A stretch of 64,000 bases of DNA, from contig NC_053392.1 of NCBI RefSeq assembly GCF_905171765.1, positions 402,615,399 to 402,679,398 of the forward strand. The letters are read 5' to 3'. The stretch's first letter is position 1; every line of letters starts with the position of its first letter. A program made the translations under genes and the position numbers. Positions 12,230 through 22,990 of the stretch are shown piece by piece. Source of the DNA: Bufo bufo. Its lineage: Eukaryota > Chordata > Amphibia > Anura > Bufonidae. Below the pieces are notes generated by a model. The model was not told where the DNA came from and made no database searches. It worked only from the letters and a program-made list of their open reading frames with translations.

Positions 12230-13215
12230 AAAAAATGTGTGAATGGTGATCAATGACAGGGGGGTGATCAATGACAGGGGGGTGATCAGAGAGTCTATAT
12301 GGGGTGATCACCCCCCTGTCATTGATCACCCCCCTATAAGGCTCCATTTAGATATCCGTATGTGTTTTGCGGATCCGATCCATGTATCCGTGGATCCGTA
12401 AAAAACACACGGACATCTGAATGGAGCCTTACACGGGGGTGATCAATGACAGGGGGTGATCAATGACAGGGGGGTGATCAGGGAGTCTATATGGGGTGAT
12501 CACCCCCCTGTCATCGATCACCCCCCTATAAGGCTCCATTCAGATGTCCGTATGTGTTTTGCGGATCCGATCCATGTATCCGTGGATCCGTAAAAAACAT
12601 ACGGACATCTGAATGCAGCCTTACAGGGGGGTGATCAATGACAGGGGGGTGATCAGGGAGTCTATATGGGGTGATCACCCCCCTGTAAGCCTCCATTCAG
12701 ACATCTGTATGTGTTTTGCGGATCCGATCCATGTATCCGTGGATCCGTAAAAAACATACGGACATCTGAATGCAGCCTTACAGGGGGGTGATCAATGACA
12801 GGGGGGTGATCAGGGAGTCTATATGGGGTGATCACCCCCCTGTGAGCTTCCATTCAGACGTCTGTATGTGTTTTGCGGATCCGATCCATGTATCCGTGGA
12901 TCCGTAAAAAACATACGGACATCTGAATGCATCAATGATAGGGGGGTGATCAATGACAGGGGGGTTATCAGGGAGTCTATATGGGGTGATCATCCCCGTC
13001 ATTGATCACCCCCCTGTAAGGCTCCATTCAGACGTCCGTATGTGTTTTGCGGATCCGATCCATGTATCAGTGGATCCGTAAAAATCATACGGACATCTGA
13101 ATGGAGCCTAACAAGGGGGTGATCAATGACAGGGGGGTGATCAATGACAGGGGGGTGATCAGGGAGTCCATATGGGGTGATCAGGGGTGATCAGGGGTTA
13201 ATAAGGGGTTAATAA
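12230..13215. repeat. Palindrome and GGGGGTGATCA array
   Basis: A ~160-170 bp unit recurs at about 12343, 12533, 12690, 12848 and 13021. Each has an imperfect inverted repeat of some 80 bp, bounded by CATTCAGATGTCCGTATG and CATACGGACATCTGAATG, with GGATCCGATCC at the centre. Units are separated by GATCAATGACAGGGGGGTG runs. The array sits in the subterminal part of the non-autonomous piggyBac. Confidence 0.88.
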
Positions 13216-13239
13216 GTGACAAGGGGTTGTAGTGTAGTG

Positions 13240-13580
13240 GTTTTTGGTGCTACATATTACTGAGCTACCTGTGTCCTCTGGTGGTCGATCCAAGCAAAAT
13301 GGACCACCAGAGGACCAGGTAGCAGGTATATTAGACGCTGTTATCAAAACAGCGTCTAATATGCCTGTTAGGGGTTAAAAAAATCGCATCTCCAGCCTGC
13401 CAGCGAGCGATCACTCGAGATCCACTCGCTTACCTTCTGATCCTGTGAACGCGCGCGCCTGTGTGCGCACATTCACAGGAAATCTCGGCTCACGCAAGAT
13501 GACGCCAATCGGCGTTAGTGTAGCCTGGGAGAGCAGCCGCGATGACGCCTTTCGGCGTTAGTGTGGCGGCAACTGGTTAA
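13240..13580. repeat. Terminal hairpins of the left piggyBac
   Basis: Short inverted pairs occur here: a CCTCTGGTGGTC / GACCACCAGAGG-type pair at about 13275-13315, and AGACGCTGTT / AACAGCGTCT at 13333-13358. Two GGCGTTAGTGT(A/G) hairpins precede the terminal GGCAACTGGTTAA. They form the subterminal structure of the element's other end. Confidence 0.6.
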
Positions 13581-13855
13581 GATGTAACGAGCATCCAATA
13601 TATGAAATTTTTCTTAGACTAAAAAATAAAGTGCACAAAACCATATTAATATTTATCTAAAAAATGGTGGAAAAACTATAAAACAGGCAACAAAGAACGT
13701 ACAACACACAACAGTAATATAAAACATAAACAGTATAAAGTAATTAATCTACATAAAACGCATTAACTTAACTACTAAGTCCATAACCATAAAGTCAAAA
13801 GAACTATTATTAATCCTAACTAAACCAATATAAACTGATTAAATTAGTTTGGCAT
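13581..13855. other. AT-rich flank between insertions
   Basis: No gene. This is probably old intron or element sequence lying between the left piggyBac and the CR1 fragment. Confidence 0.4.
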
Positions 13856-14228
13856 TACCGATCTCTCATGAAGCCATGCTGTTATGGCGTTTTTTGCTTA
13901 TTTCCGTTGAGATGCTCTAACATAGCATCTCTCAGAAAACCTTCAAACAGTTTACCCACAACAGATGTTAAACTTACCAGCCTATAGTTTCCAGGCTTTG
14001 TTTTTGGACCCTTTTTGAATATTGCCACCACATTTGCTATGCGCCAATCCTGTGGGACATTCCCTGTCAGTATAAAGTCCGCAAATATCAGAAATAAGGG
14101 TCTGGCTATGACATTACTTAATTCCCTTAGGATACGGGGGTGTATGCCATCCTGTCCTGGTGATTTGTCTATTTTAATCTTTTTAAGTCTCTGATGTACT
14201 ACTTCCTGGGTCAGACATGAATTCATCT
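13856..14228 (-). mobile_element. CR1 reverse-transcriptase fragment
   Basis: The reverse-strand frame encodes a CR1 RT segment with KIKIDKSPG(Q)DGIHPR, GNVPQDWRIANVV and SLTSVVGKLFEGFL. It corresponds residue for residue to 42238-42560 of the long CR1 copy. A few substitutions and the absence of flanking EN and motif-C sequence mark it as an internal fragment. Both ends are abrupt. Confidence 0.85.
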
Positions 14229-14630
14229 GCTTTATACACCAAACAATGATTGTCTTTTAAAGGGTTTCTACCACCACATGTTGACCTAATTAGCTTTCTG
14301 ACACTAGCGATCTGCTAGTGTCTGCTGTACCTAACCATGCTATTGTAATACCTTTCTCTGCAGTGGTTACCCTAAAAAACAAACTTTTATTGCTATGCAA
14401 ATGAGCCTCTAGGTACTACTTCCTGGGTCAGACATGAATTCATCTGCTTTATACACTAAACAATGATTGTCTTTTAAAGGGTTTCTACCACCACATGTTG
14501 ACCTAATTAGCTTTCTGACACTAGCGATCTGCTAGTGTCTGCTGTACCTAACCATGCTATTGTAATACCTTTCTCTGCAGTGGTTACCCTAAAAAACAAA
14601 CTTTTATTGCTATGCAAATGAGCCTCTAGG
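14198..14630. repeat. ~216-bp direct duplication at the MITE boundary
   Basis: The segment starting GTACTACTTCCTGGGTCAGAC and running through TTAAAGGGTTTCTACCACC to ATGCAAATGAGCCTCTAG occurs twice in tandem (about 14198-14413 and 14414-14630). It copies the CR1/MITE junction, including the MITE terminus. It therefore arose after the MITE inserted. Confidence 0.85.
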
Positions 14631-15258
14631 TGCTATGGCGGCGTCTTTTCAGGACCTAGAGGCTCCGTCTACTCACCATGTCTGCTGCTCAGCTCGTCCC
14701 TCCGGCCCGCCCATCTCCTCTACATTGACAGCCTCCATCGCGGCCGAATTCTCGCGCCTGCGCCGTGTGCGTCTGTATTCGGCGCAGTGACTATCGGACC
14801 GCTCCCTGCACCGGCATCTCCACTGCGCCTGCGCCGATGACGTCAGAGTGCTCCCAGGAACAGACGACGCCCGGCCTCAAGCAGTGGAGATGCGCAGGCG
14901 CAGTGGAGATGCCGGCACAGGGAGCGGTCTGACAGTCACTGCGCCTGCACCGAATACAGACGCACACGGCGCAGGCGCGAGAATTCGGCCACGATGGAGG
15001 CTGTCAATCTAGAGGAGATGGGCGGGCCGGAGGGATGAGCTGGGCGGCAGACATGGTGAGTAGACGAAGCCTCTAGGTGCTGAAAAGACGCCCCCATAGC
15101 ACCTAGAGTCTCATTTGCATAGCAATAAAAGTTAGTTTTTTAGGGTAACCACTGCAGAGAAAAGGATTACAATAGCATGGTTAGGTACAGCAGACACTAG
15201 CAGATCGCTAGTGTCAGACAGCTAAATAGGTCAAAATGTGGTGGTAGAAACCCTTTAA
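14474..15258. mobile_element. Hairpin MITE with TTAA target, piggyBac-like
   Basis: The ends read TTAA-AGGGTTTCTACCACC and GGTGGTAGAAACCCT-TTAA. The two halves are inverted copies over most of the ~785 bp, for example the block with GCTAGTGTCTGCTG and the block with GAATTCTCGCGCCTGCGCC. The element is close to one large palindrome around 14850-14890. No coding capacity was found. TTAA flanks suggest a piggyBac-type transposase. The right TTAA (15255-15258) is also the left TTAA of the next piggyBac. Confidence 0.8.
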
Positions 15259-16094
15259 CCTCCTCCCGACCGCCTAACGCAGGGATGCATCCTGCGGGCG
15301 GCCGGGTTATTCCTCGTAGACGAATCGGCGCGTCATCTCGATGCAAACTACAGGAGGAGTTCGTCACCAGCCTGCCAGCCAATGATCATCGCTGGGTCAG
15401 AATACGAACCTGTAGAAAGCAGTGGCAGTCTTACCCAAAGTTCGGACGATGAGGTTGAGGTCCCTGATACCACCAGGCGTACCCGGCCCCGTGTGGCTAG
15501 ACCACAGGTTGCGCAGGATCCGCTTCAAGGGCAGAAGAGTGGGGCTGGCGCTGTCGGATTACGTGGTGAGGCATATACCAGCAGCGCAGCCCATCGTGGA
15601 CCTAGTACCAGCACTGCCATAGAACATGGTGAAGTGGCGAGCACCAGAAAGGCAGTTGAAGCTGATACGGTGGCACGTGCAGTAGTTCCCCTGTCGCAGC
15701 CACCGCACAGACAGGCCCGTAGAGCCCCTAGAGTCCCTGAGGTGCTGGCAAACCCTGATTGATAGCCCCCATCTTTAGCCGCACCAGTAGTTCCCCCTTT
15801 CACCGCCCAGTCTGGAGTTCGGGTTGAGACAGCTCAGATCGGATCGGCGCTGGGGTTTTTTAAGCTGTTCTTCACTGCGGAGCTCTTAGACTTAGTCGTG
15901 GCAGAAACAAACCGGTATGCCACTCAATTTATAGCCGCCAACCCGGGAAGCTTTTATGCCCAGTCTTTTCGGTGGAAACCCGTCCAAATTTCCGAATTTA
16001 AAACTTTTCTGGGCCTTCTCCTCAACATGGGCCTGACAAAAAAGCATGAATTGCGGTCATATTGGTCCACGAACCCAATTCATCACATGCCTAT

Positions 16095-17143
16095 TGTAAC
16101 GGATCCGCTTCCGTTAATGGACGCTTCCTAGCTTGCGCCGAGGACCACAAGCACCGCACTGGACACCACAAGCACCGCAGACTCCACAACCGCCGTAGCT
16201 TAACTGGAGCCGCGCCGTTTTCCTTCCACCCTGAATGAACCTCCAGCATTCAGGACCGTGTGGGAAAGATCTCTCCTCCAGGGAATATGCAGAGCATAGC
16301 AATCCCCAGCGTGATGCAGCAATTCCCTCCAATAACGAGACAAGGCTGTGTTTTGAAGGGTTAGAAAAACAGGAACTGAACTGAACTGAACTCTTTATTG
16401 AGGGCTACCCGCCCGTATTTATGCAGGTCCCCACAATGCATCATGGTTTCCTCCTCTCTGCCCTGTCGACACCCGAAGTGCAATTCAATTATCTCCTAGG
16501 ACAAAGGGAGACCACCAATACACATGTGGGAACAATAGGAGAGGAATCCCCACCCGAATACACAAAATCCTCCCTTCTGTCTGGGATATACTTATGGATT
16601 AACATAACTATCACAGACAGTAAAAATACAGTTTTTAAACATACACTGTAACTTTAAAACCATACATTCCATCTCCATAAAAATGACATATTTAAACTCT
16701 GCATACATCAAACATAAACACTTCCAAAAATCACACAAATCCCTCCAGCGGATCAAAAGTTTAGTGGAAGTCCTTTATGACCGACCGCAAGCACAACTTC
16801 CTGCCCAAAACAGTTCCATAGATTTGGGCTGTGCGGTCGGTCAATTCCATGCAGAAAAATGACTAAGTCCCATCTTCGAACGGGACTTAGTCTCTGGAGC
16901 TGAAAGTTCAGTATGGCAGAAGGTAAGGGTCAGCGGCGTTCGTGTATCCGCGCATCCGATTCCAGCTCCACAGAATCCCCAGCATACACCGCTGAACGCG
17001 TTCGGTCCCACCAACAGTCCAGACATGCGGCACAGTTCTGTCACTGTTCCTGAAGGGCAACATGTCCCGGGGCCATAGTCGTAGGGCAGGAGGCTAGCCA
17101 TAAGTCCTCTACAATGCCCAGTGGCAAATGGCAGTTTGTCACA
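16095..17143 (-). repeat. 3' LTR of the nested element
   Basis: 1049 bp, TGTGACAAACTG ... CCGTTACA on the minus strand, with TG...CA termini. A polyadenylation signal AATAAA (minus strand) lies at 16394-16399, followed by a short GTTCA repeat. It matches the LTR at 18601-19654 at about 99%. Confidence 0.88.
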
Positions 17144-17447
17144 CATCTCCCCTTTGGGGGGAAGACTAACCAGGCACCTGACCTTCTGTCGGTCAGTGCC
17201 TCCGTTAGTCGATCCACCAACCCACAGTAACCAGATGCCCGAGTAGCCCACCCACAACAAACAGGTACAAGGGTGACCCACCCACAAGAAACAGTTACTG
17301 CACCTGGGTATTTTGCTGTGGTGATGGGGCAACATGCTGTGGGGACTTGAGGGAGGGCAGAGACCGACTGCACTCTGCCCAGCTGCCAGCTCTTCTGCTG
17401 GGGTGCTGAGACCATAGTCCGGCTCAGTAGCCAGAGGAACATGGGAG

Positions 17448-18583
17448 TCAGCAGGGGTTAACATCGCCTCTGTTTCTTGGGCGCCATGTTAACCCTGAGG
17501 CCATGTTAGGAGTTAACTGGGGAGGGGAATTTGTACTTACCCCCTCCTCCTGTTGTCCTGGTGAGGGTAGTGGGGGATCTGGACAGGCTGTCCAGCATCC
17601 CGGTAGGTCAGGCGCAGAGACCACGGTCCCCTCTGCGCCGTCTGGGCGATTGGTGTCTCCCCTTGTTATGGTAAGCTGCCGCTGGGGAGAGAGGACTACA
17701 CCTTCAGTTCCCTGGGGTTCACACTGCCGCTGGGGGGGAAGGACGACATCTTCGGCCCCCTGGGGTACACACTGCCGCTGGGGAGGAAGGAGGGCATCTT
17801 CAGCTCCCTGTAACACACACTGCCGCTGGGGAGGAAGTACGACACCTTCAGCTCCCTGGGGTTCACACTGCCGCTGGGGGGGAAGGACGACACCTTCGGC
17901 CCCCTGTGGTACACACTGCCACTGGTAGGGAAGTACGTCACCTTCAGCTCCCTGGGGTTCACACTGCCGCTGGGGGGGAAGGAAGACACCTTCGGCCCCC
18001 TGGGGTACACACTGCCGCTGGGGGGGAAGGAGGACACCTTCGGCCCCCTGGGGTACACACTGCCGCTGGGGGGGAAGGACGACACCTTCGGACCCCTGGG
18101 GTTCACACTGCCGCTGGGGGGGAAGGACGACACCTTCAGCCCCTTGGGGTACACACTGCCGCTGGGGGGGAAGGACGACACCTTCGGCCCCCTGGGGTAC
18201 ACACTGCCGCTGGGGGGGAAGGACGACACCTTCAGCCCCCTGGGGTACACACTGCCGCTGGGGGGGAAGGACGACACCTTCGGCCCCCTGGGGTACACAC
18301 TGCCGCTGGGGGGTGAAGGACGACACCTTCGGCCCCCTGTAACTCACGTTTTTTTCTTGGGCGCAGGGACGGAATACTTCGCTATCTCTGCCCGATATTC
18401 TGCTTCCTGCTGCAGATACTCTGCCAGTTCTCTCCTCACTTCCGGTACAATTTCCTCTGTTAGGTGGGGCCCGTAGATAGCCAACCGCCTCTTCAGCATA
18501 GCGTCAAACCGTACGTGACTATACCAATAGTCCAGTTTTGCTTGGTGTTCCCAGGATGCTGCTCCTCGCACTAGGGAAGCCAT
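17448..18583 (-). CDS. Gag-like protein of the LTR element, repeat-rich, frame-shifted
   Basis: A short helical N-terminal frame (18583-18344, ending APKKKT) has gag-like character with several Trp, Arg and Glu residues. It stops at an A-rich run and is followed by a 299-aa frame (18347-17448). That frame consists mostly of a 19-residue module with PPQRQ and PQGAEGV, repeated about 11 times. The module is encoded by a 57-bp DNA repeat. A one-base slip in the A-run and one in the first repeat would join the frames. No Cys-His knuckle or protease is seen. A homologous module occurs in the element at 50214-52976. Confidence 0.5.
17690..18345. repeat. 57-bp tandem repeat in the LTR element interior
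   Basis: About eleven copies of a 57-bp unit containing ACACTGCCGCTGGGG, GGAAGGACGACACC and TTCGGCCCCCTGGGGT. Since 57 = 3 x 19, all frames on both strands stay open. Only the minus strand is in the sense of the element. Confidence 0.92.
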
Positions 18584-18600
18584 CCCACTGCTGCCACCAA

Positions 18601-19654
18601 TGTAACGGATCAGCTTCCGTTAATGGACGCTTCCTAGCTTGCGCCGAGGACCACAAGCACCGCACTGGACACCACAAGCACCGCAGACTCCACAACCGCC
18701 GTAGCTTAACTGGTGCCGCGCCGTCTTCCTTCCACCCTGAATGAACCTCCAGCATTCAGGACCGTGTGGGAAAGATCTCTCCTCCAGGGAATATGCAGAG
18801 CATAGCAATCCCCAGCGTGATGCAGCAATTCCCTCCAATAACGAGACAAGGCTGCGTGTTGAAGGGTTAGCAAAACATGAACTGAACTGAACTGAACTAA
18901 ACTCTTTATTGAGGGCTACCCGCCCGTATTTATGCAGGTCCCCACAATGCATCATGGTTTCCTCCTCTCTGCCCTGTCGACACCCGAAGTGCAATTCAAT
19001 TATCTCCTAGGACAAAGGGAGACCACCAATACACATGTGGGAACAATAGGAGAGGAATCCCCACCCGAATACACAAAATCCTCCCTTCTGTCTGGGATAT
19101 ACTTATGGATTAACATAACTATCACAGACAGTAAATATACAGTTTTTAAACATACACTGTAACTTTAAAACCATACATTCCATCTCCATAAAAATGACAT
19201 ATTTAAACTCTGCATACATCAAACATAAACACTTCCAAAAATCACACAAATCCCTCCAGCGGATCAAAAGTTTAGTGGAAGTCCTTTATGACCGACCGCA
19301 AGCACAACTTCCTGCCCAAAACAGTTCCATAGATTTGGGCTGTGCGGTCGGTCAATTCCATGCAGAAAAATGACTAAGTCCCATCTTCGAACGGGACTTA
19401 GTCTCTGGAGCTGAAAGTTCAGTATGGCAGAAGGTAAGGGTCAGCGGTGTTCGTGTATCCGCGCATCCGATTCCAGCTCCACAGAATCCCCAGCATACAC
19501 CGCTGACCGCGTTCGGTCCCACCAACAGTCCAGACATGCGGCACAGTTCTGTCACTATTCCTGAAGGGCAACATGTCCCGGGGCCATAGTCGTAGGGCAG
19601 GAGGCTAGCCATAAGTCCTCTTCAATGCCCAGTGGCAAATGGCAGTTTGTCACA
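18601..19654 (-). repeat. 5' LTR of the nested element
   Basis: 1054 bp, the partner of the LTR at 16095-17143. One extra 5-bp unit in the GTTCA run and about twelve single-base differences separate them. Minus-strand AATAAA lies at 18905-18910. The end is immediately followed (minus strand) by TTGGTGGCAGC. Confidence 0.88.
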
Positions 19655-20326
19655 CCCATGTTCTCTGCTGCCATGTCCAGGACACGATTTGAGACCATCC
19701 TGCGTTTCCTGCACTTTAGTGACAACAGAACCTCTCGTCCCAGAGGCCATCCAGCTTTTGACTGGCTCCACAAAATTCGGCCCCTCATAGACCACTTTAA
19801 CACCAAATTTGCAGATTTGTATACCCCTGAGCAAAACATCTGCATAGACGAGTCCCTGATACATTTTACCGGGCGCCTTGGCTTCAAACAATACATCCCA
19901 AGCAAGCACGCCCGGTATGGGGTCAAATTGTATAAGCTCTGTGAAAGGGCCACAGGCTATACGCACAAATTTTGTGTCTATGAGGGTAAAGATCAGACGC
20001 TGGAGCCGGTCGGTTGCCCTGACTACCTGGGGAGCAGTGGGAAGACAGTCTGGGACTTGGTGTCACCCTTATTTGGCAAGGGGTACCACCTTTATGTGGA
20101 CAATTTCTACACAAGTGTGCCCCTCTTCAGGCATTTGTTTCTAGAACAGATTGGCTGCTGTGGCACCGCGCGACCTAGTCGCCGGGGCTTCCCCCAACGG
20201 CTCGTTACCACCCGTCTTGCAAGGGGGGAGAGGGCTGCCTTGTGTAACGAAGAACTGATCACGGTGAAATGGAGAGACAAGCATGACGTTTACATGCTCT
20301 CCTCCATTCACGCAGACACAACAATC

Positions 20327-20440
20327 CAAATTGAACGGGCAACCAGTGTCATTGAAAAGCCCCTCTTGGTCCGTGGCACCATCCAAATTGAACGGGCAAC
20401 CAGTGTCATTGAAAAGTCCCTCTTGGTCCACGACTATAAT
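20327..20440 (+). repeat. In-frame 57-bp duplication in the transposase
   Basis: Two adjacent copies of a 57-bp segment encode IQIERATSVIEK(P/S)LLV. They differ at only a few bases. The frame is preserved and 19 residues are added between the second and third catalytic Asp. Confidence 0.9.
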
Positions 20441-20864
20441 TTGCTCATGGGAGGGGTGGACTTCAATGACCAGATGTTGGCTCCTTATTTACTGTCCCGC
20501 AGGACCAGACGCTGGTATAAGAAGGTGTCTTTATACCTAATACAATAGTTTTGTTCTCTACAGTAAGGCTGGGAGAACAAGATCCTTCCTCAAATTTCAG
20601 GAAGAGATCATCAAGAACCTCCTGTATCCAGGAGGTTCCGTGGCCCCATCCACCAGTGTAGTGAGCTGTCTACACGAGCGACATTTCCCCAATGTCGTTG
20701 CTGGTACCTCAAACCAACCGCCACCCCGAAAAATATGTCGTGTCTGTAGCAGGAGTGGAATAAGGCATGACACCCGCTATTTCTGTCCTGACTGCCCTGA
20801 CCACCCTGCCCTATGCTTAGGGGAGTGTTTCCGGAAGTACCACACACAGGTACACTTAGTATAG

Positions 20865-21540
20865 GGATTGCGTGACACAGGGCAGGCACACAGGGGTCTT
20901 AGGGCCTTTTCACACAGAGCTGCTGCAAACCTCTCCTTTCACCTGGGACAAAGTGCATAATGTACTTCGCCACATCTCTGGGCTATTTGCGCTTTGCACA
21001 TTGTCCCATGGGGAAGGAGAGATTTGTCCTATAAAAGGTAAAAAAACAACAACAGGTAAGCAAAAAAGTTAATGTTCCAAAAGTTCAATAAAGTTTATAA
21101 AAGTTAATGTTCTGTTTCAAATGTTATATAAAGTTAATGTTAATAAATTGATTGCGTTGCGGCCTGTTTTTTTTTTTTTTTTTTTACCGAGGCTTATGCT
21201 TTGGCAAACACTTTGTATATAAAAAAGAAAAAAAAAATTCCGGCAATGATTTATTCATCCACATCGATTGATGTGAATGGAGAAATCGGGTTTGCCCGGG
21301 CATACGGGCTGAGTGGGTATGGATGTTGGGCGTAGCTCCTATGTCCTGGCAGACCCCTTTCCCCTCCTTTTTATTTTTTGGCAGAGATTTTTTCATCCAC
21401 ATTGATCGATGCGAATGAAGAAATCTGTGCCGTTCATTTTTTCTTTCAGCCCAGAGGCTGAACGGAAAAAAAAAATCTCATTACCCGTATGCTCAATATA
21501 AGGAGAATAGCAGAAACTCCTAATGCTGGCCATACATGTA
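20865..21540. other. piggyBac 3' non-coding region
   Basis: AT-rich region after the transposase, with repeated AAAGTTAATGTT segments (21068-21145) and a poly-T run at 21169-21185. No further gene was seen. Confidence 0.5.
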
Positions 21541-22990
21541 ATGATTGTGGAGACCCTCAAATGCCAGGGCAGTACAAACACCCCACAAATGACCCCATTT
21601 TGGAAAGAATACACCCCAAGGTATTCGCTGAGGGGCATATTGAGTCCATAAAAGATTGAACTTTTTGTCCCAAGTTAGCGGAAAGGGAGACTTTGTGAGA
21701 ATAAACAAAAGAAATCAATTTCCGCTAACTTGTGCCAAAAAAAAAAATCTTCTAGAACTCGCCATGCCCCTCACGGAATACCTTGGGTTATCTTTTTTCC
21801 AAAATGGGGTCACATGTGGGGTATTTATACTGCCCTGGCATTTTAGGGGCCCTAAAGCGTGAGAAGAAGTCTGGAATCCAAATGTCTAATAATGCCCTCC
21901 TAAAAGGAACTCATTGGAATTTGGGCCCCTTTGCGCACCTAAGCTGCAAAAAAGTGTCACACATGTGGTATCGCCGTACTCAGGAGAAGTAGGGCAATGT
22001 GTTTTGGGGTGTATTTTTACATATACCCATGCTGGGTGAGATAAATATCTCTGTAAAATGACAACTTTGTATAAAAAAAAATGGGAAAAGTTGTCTTTTA
22101 CAGAGATATTTATCTCACCCAGCATGGGTATATGTAAAAATACACCCCAAAACAAATTGCCCTACTTCTCCTGAGTACGGCGATACCACATGTGTGAAAT
22201 TTTTTTGCAGCCTAGGTGCGCAAAGGGGCCCAAATTCCAATGAGTATCTTTCCGATTTCACAGGGCATTTTTTACGCATTTGGATTCCAAACTACTTCTC
22301 ACGCTTTAGGTCCCCTAAAATGCCAGGGCAGTAGAAATACCCCACAAGTGACCCCATTTTGGAAAGCAGACACCCCAAGGTATTCCGTGAGGGGCATGGC
22401 GAGTTCCTAGAATATTTTTTTTTTTTGTCACAAGTTAGTGGAATATGAGACTAAAGAAAAAAACTAACGCTAACTTGTGACAAAAAATAAAAACTTCCAT
22501 GAACTCACTATGCCCATCAGCGAATACCTTAGGGTGTCTACTTTCCGAAATGGGGTCATTTGTGGGGTGTTTCTACTGTCTGGGCATTGCAGAACCTCAG
22601 GAAACATGACAGGTGCTCAGAAAGTCAGAGCTGCTTCAAAATGCGGAAATTTACATTTTTGTACCATAGTTTGTAAATGCTATAACTTTTGCGCAAACCA
22701 ATAAATATACACTTATTGCATTTTTTTTATCAAAGACATGTATAACAATAAATTTTGAGAAAATTTTATATCGAAATGTAGTTTTATTTGAAAAAAAACA
22801 GAAAGTGAAAATTTTTATTTTTTTTGTCAATTTCGATTAATATCAAAAAAAGTAAAAATGTCAGCAGCAATGAAATACCACCAAATGAAAGCTCTATTAG
22901 TGAGAAGAAAAGGAGGTAAAATTCATTTGGGTGGTAAGTTGTATGACCGAGCAATAAACCGTGAAATTAGTGTAGTGCAGAATTGTAAAA
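21540..22990. repeat. Alternating inverted array in the right piggyBac
   Basis: The same monomer as in 9500-12200 appears, with symmetry centres near 21700, 22070 and 22450. The last part (22560-22985) is the subterminal sequence shared, inverted, with 9170-9520, including CAGGTGCTCAGAAAGTCAGA and GTTTATTGCTCGGTCAT (reverse strand). Frames found here are fragments of the array. Confidence 0.88.

Larger units (their letters stand above)
9135..13580 (-). mobile_element. Non-autonomous piggyBac element (4.4 kb), TTAA-flanked
   Basis: It begins TTAACCACTTAAGGACC and ends GGCAACTGGTTAA, giving TTAACC termini and the TTAA target that defines piggyBac. Its left subterminal 170 bp matches, inverted, the right end of the transposase-bearing piggyBac at 15255-23040. 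The shared stretch includes the block TTATTGCTCGGTCAT and the segment TTTCATTTGGTGGTA. It is therefore a related copy in the opposite orientation that lacks transposase. Its interior is an alternating inverted array (9500-12200) and a palindrome array (12230-13215). Mobilisation would need transposase supplied by a relative. Confidence 0.85.
16095..19654 (-). mobile_element. Gag-only LTR retrotransposon inserted in piggyBac
   Basis: Two ~1.05-kb LTRs flank a ~1.46-kb interior in reverse orientation. The insertion is bounded by CCTAT (16090-16094) and CCCAT (19655-19659), a 5-bp target duplication with one later change. On the minus strand the 5' LTR end is followed by TTGGTGGCAGCAGTGGG, a likely primer-binding-site region. 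The 3' LTR is preceded by AAAGGGGAGA, a polypurine tract. No protease, RT or integrase is visible, so the element depends on enzymes from elsewhere. The LTRs differ at about a dozen positions plus one 5-bp indel, so it is young. Confidence 0.88.
15382..20864 (+). pseudogene. piggyBac transposase, disrupted by LTR insertion
   Basis: The acidic, low-complexity N-terminus (15382-15759) ends at adjacent TGA and TAG codons. The frame then continues at 15766 into the catalytic domain start (SFRWKPVQISEF, GLLLNMGL). The LTR element interrupts at MP(I/M)-F, and the rest resumes at 19659. All three expected catalytic Asp are present: CIDESLIHFTGR (near 19850), LYVDNFYTSVPL (near 20100) and GGVDFNDQM (near 20460). 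An in-frame 57-bp duplication adds 19 residues before the third Asp. A frameshift near 20545 precedes the Cys/His-rich C-terminal zinc-binding domain (CRVCSRSG ... CPDCPDHPALCLGEC). DDD cut-and-paste chemistry at TTAA is known for the family. Confidence 0.88.

Noticed and set aside
15382..15762. Separate 126-codon gene before the piggyBac domain
   Set aside because: It is the N-terminus of the same transposase frame, which resumes in phase after adjacent TGA and TAG codons.
17503..18476. Plus-strand frames (136-141 codons) in the LTR element
   Set aside because: Antisense to the element and forced open by the 57-bp repeat.
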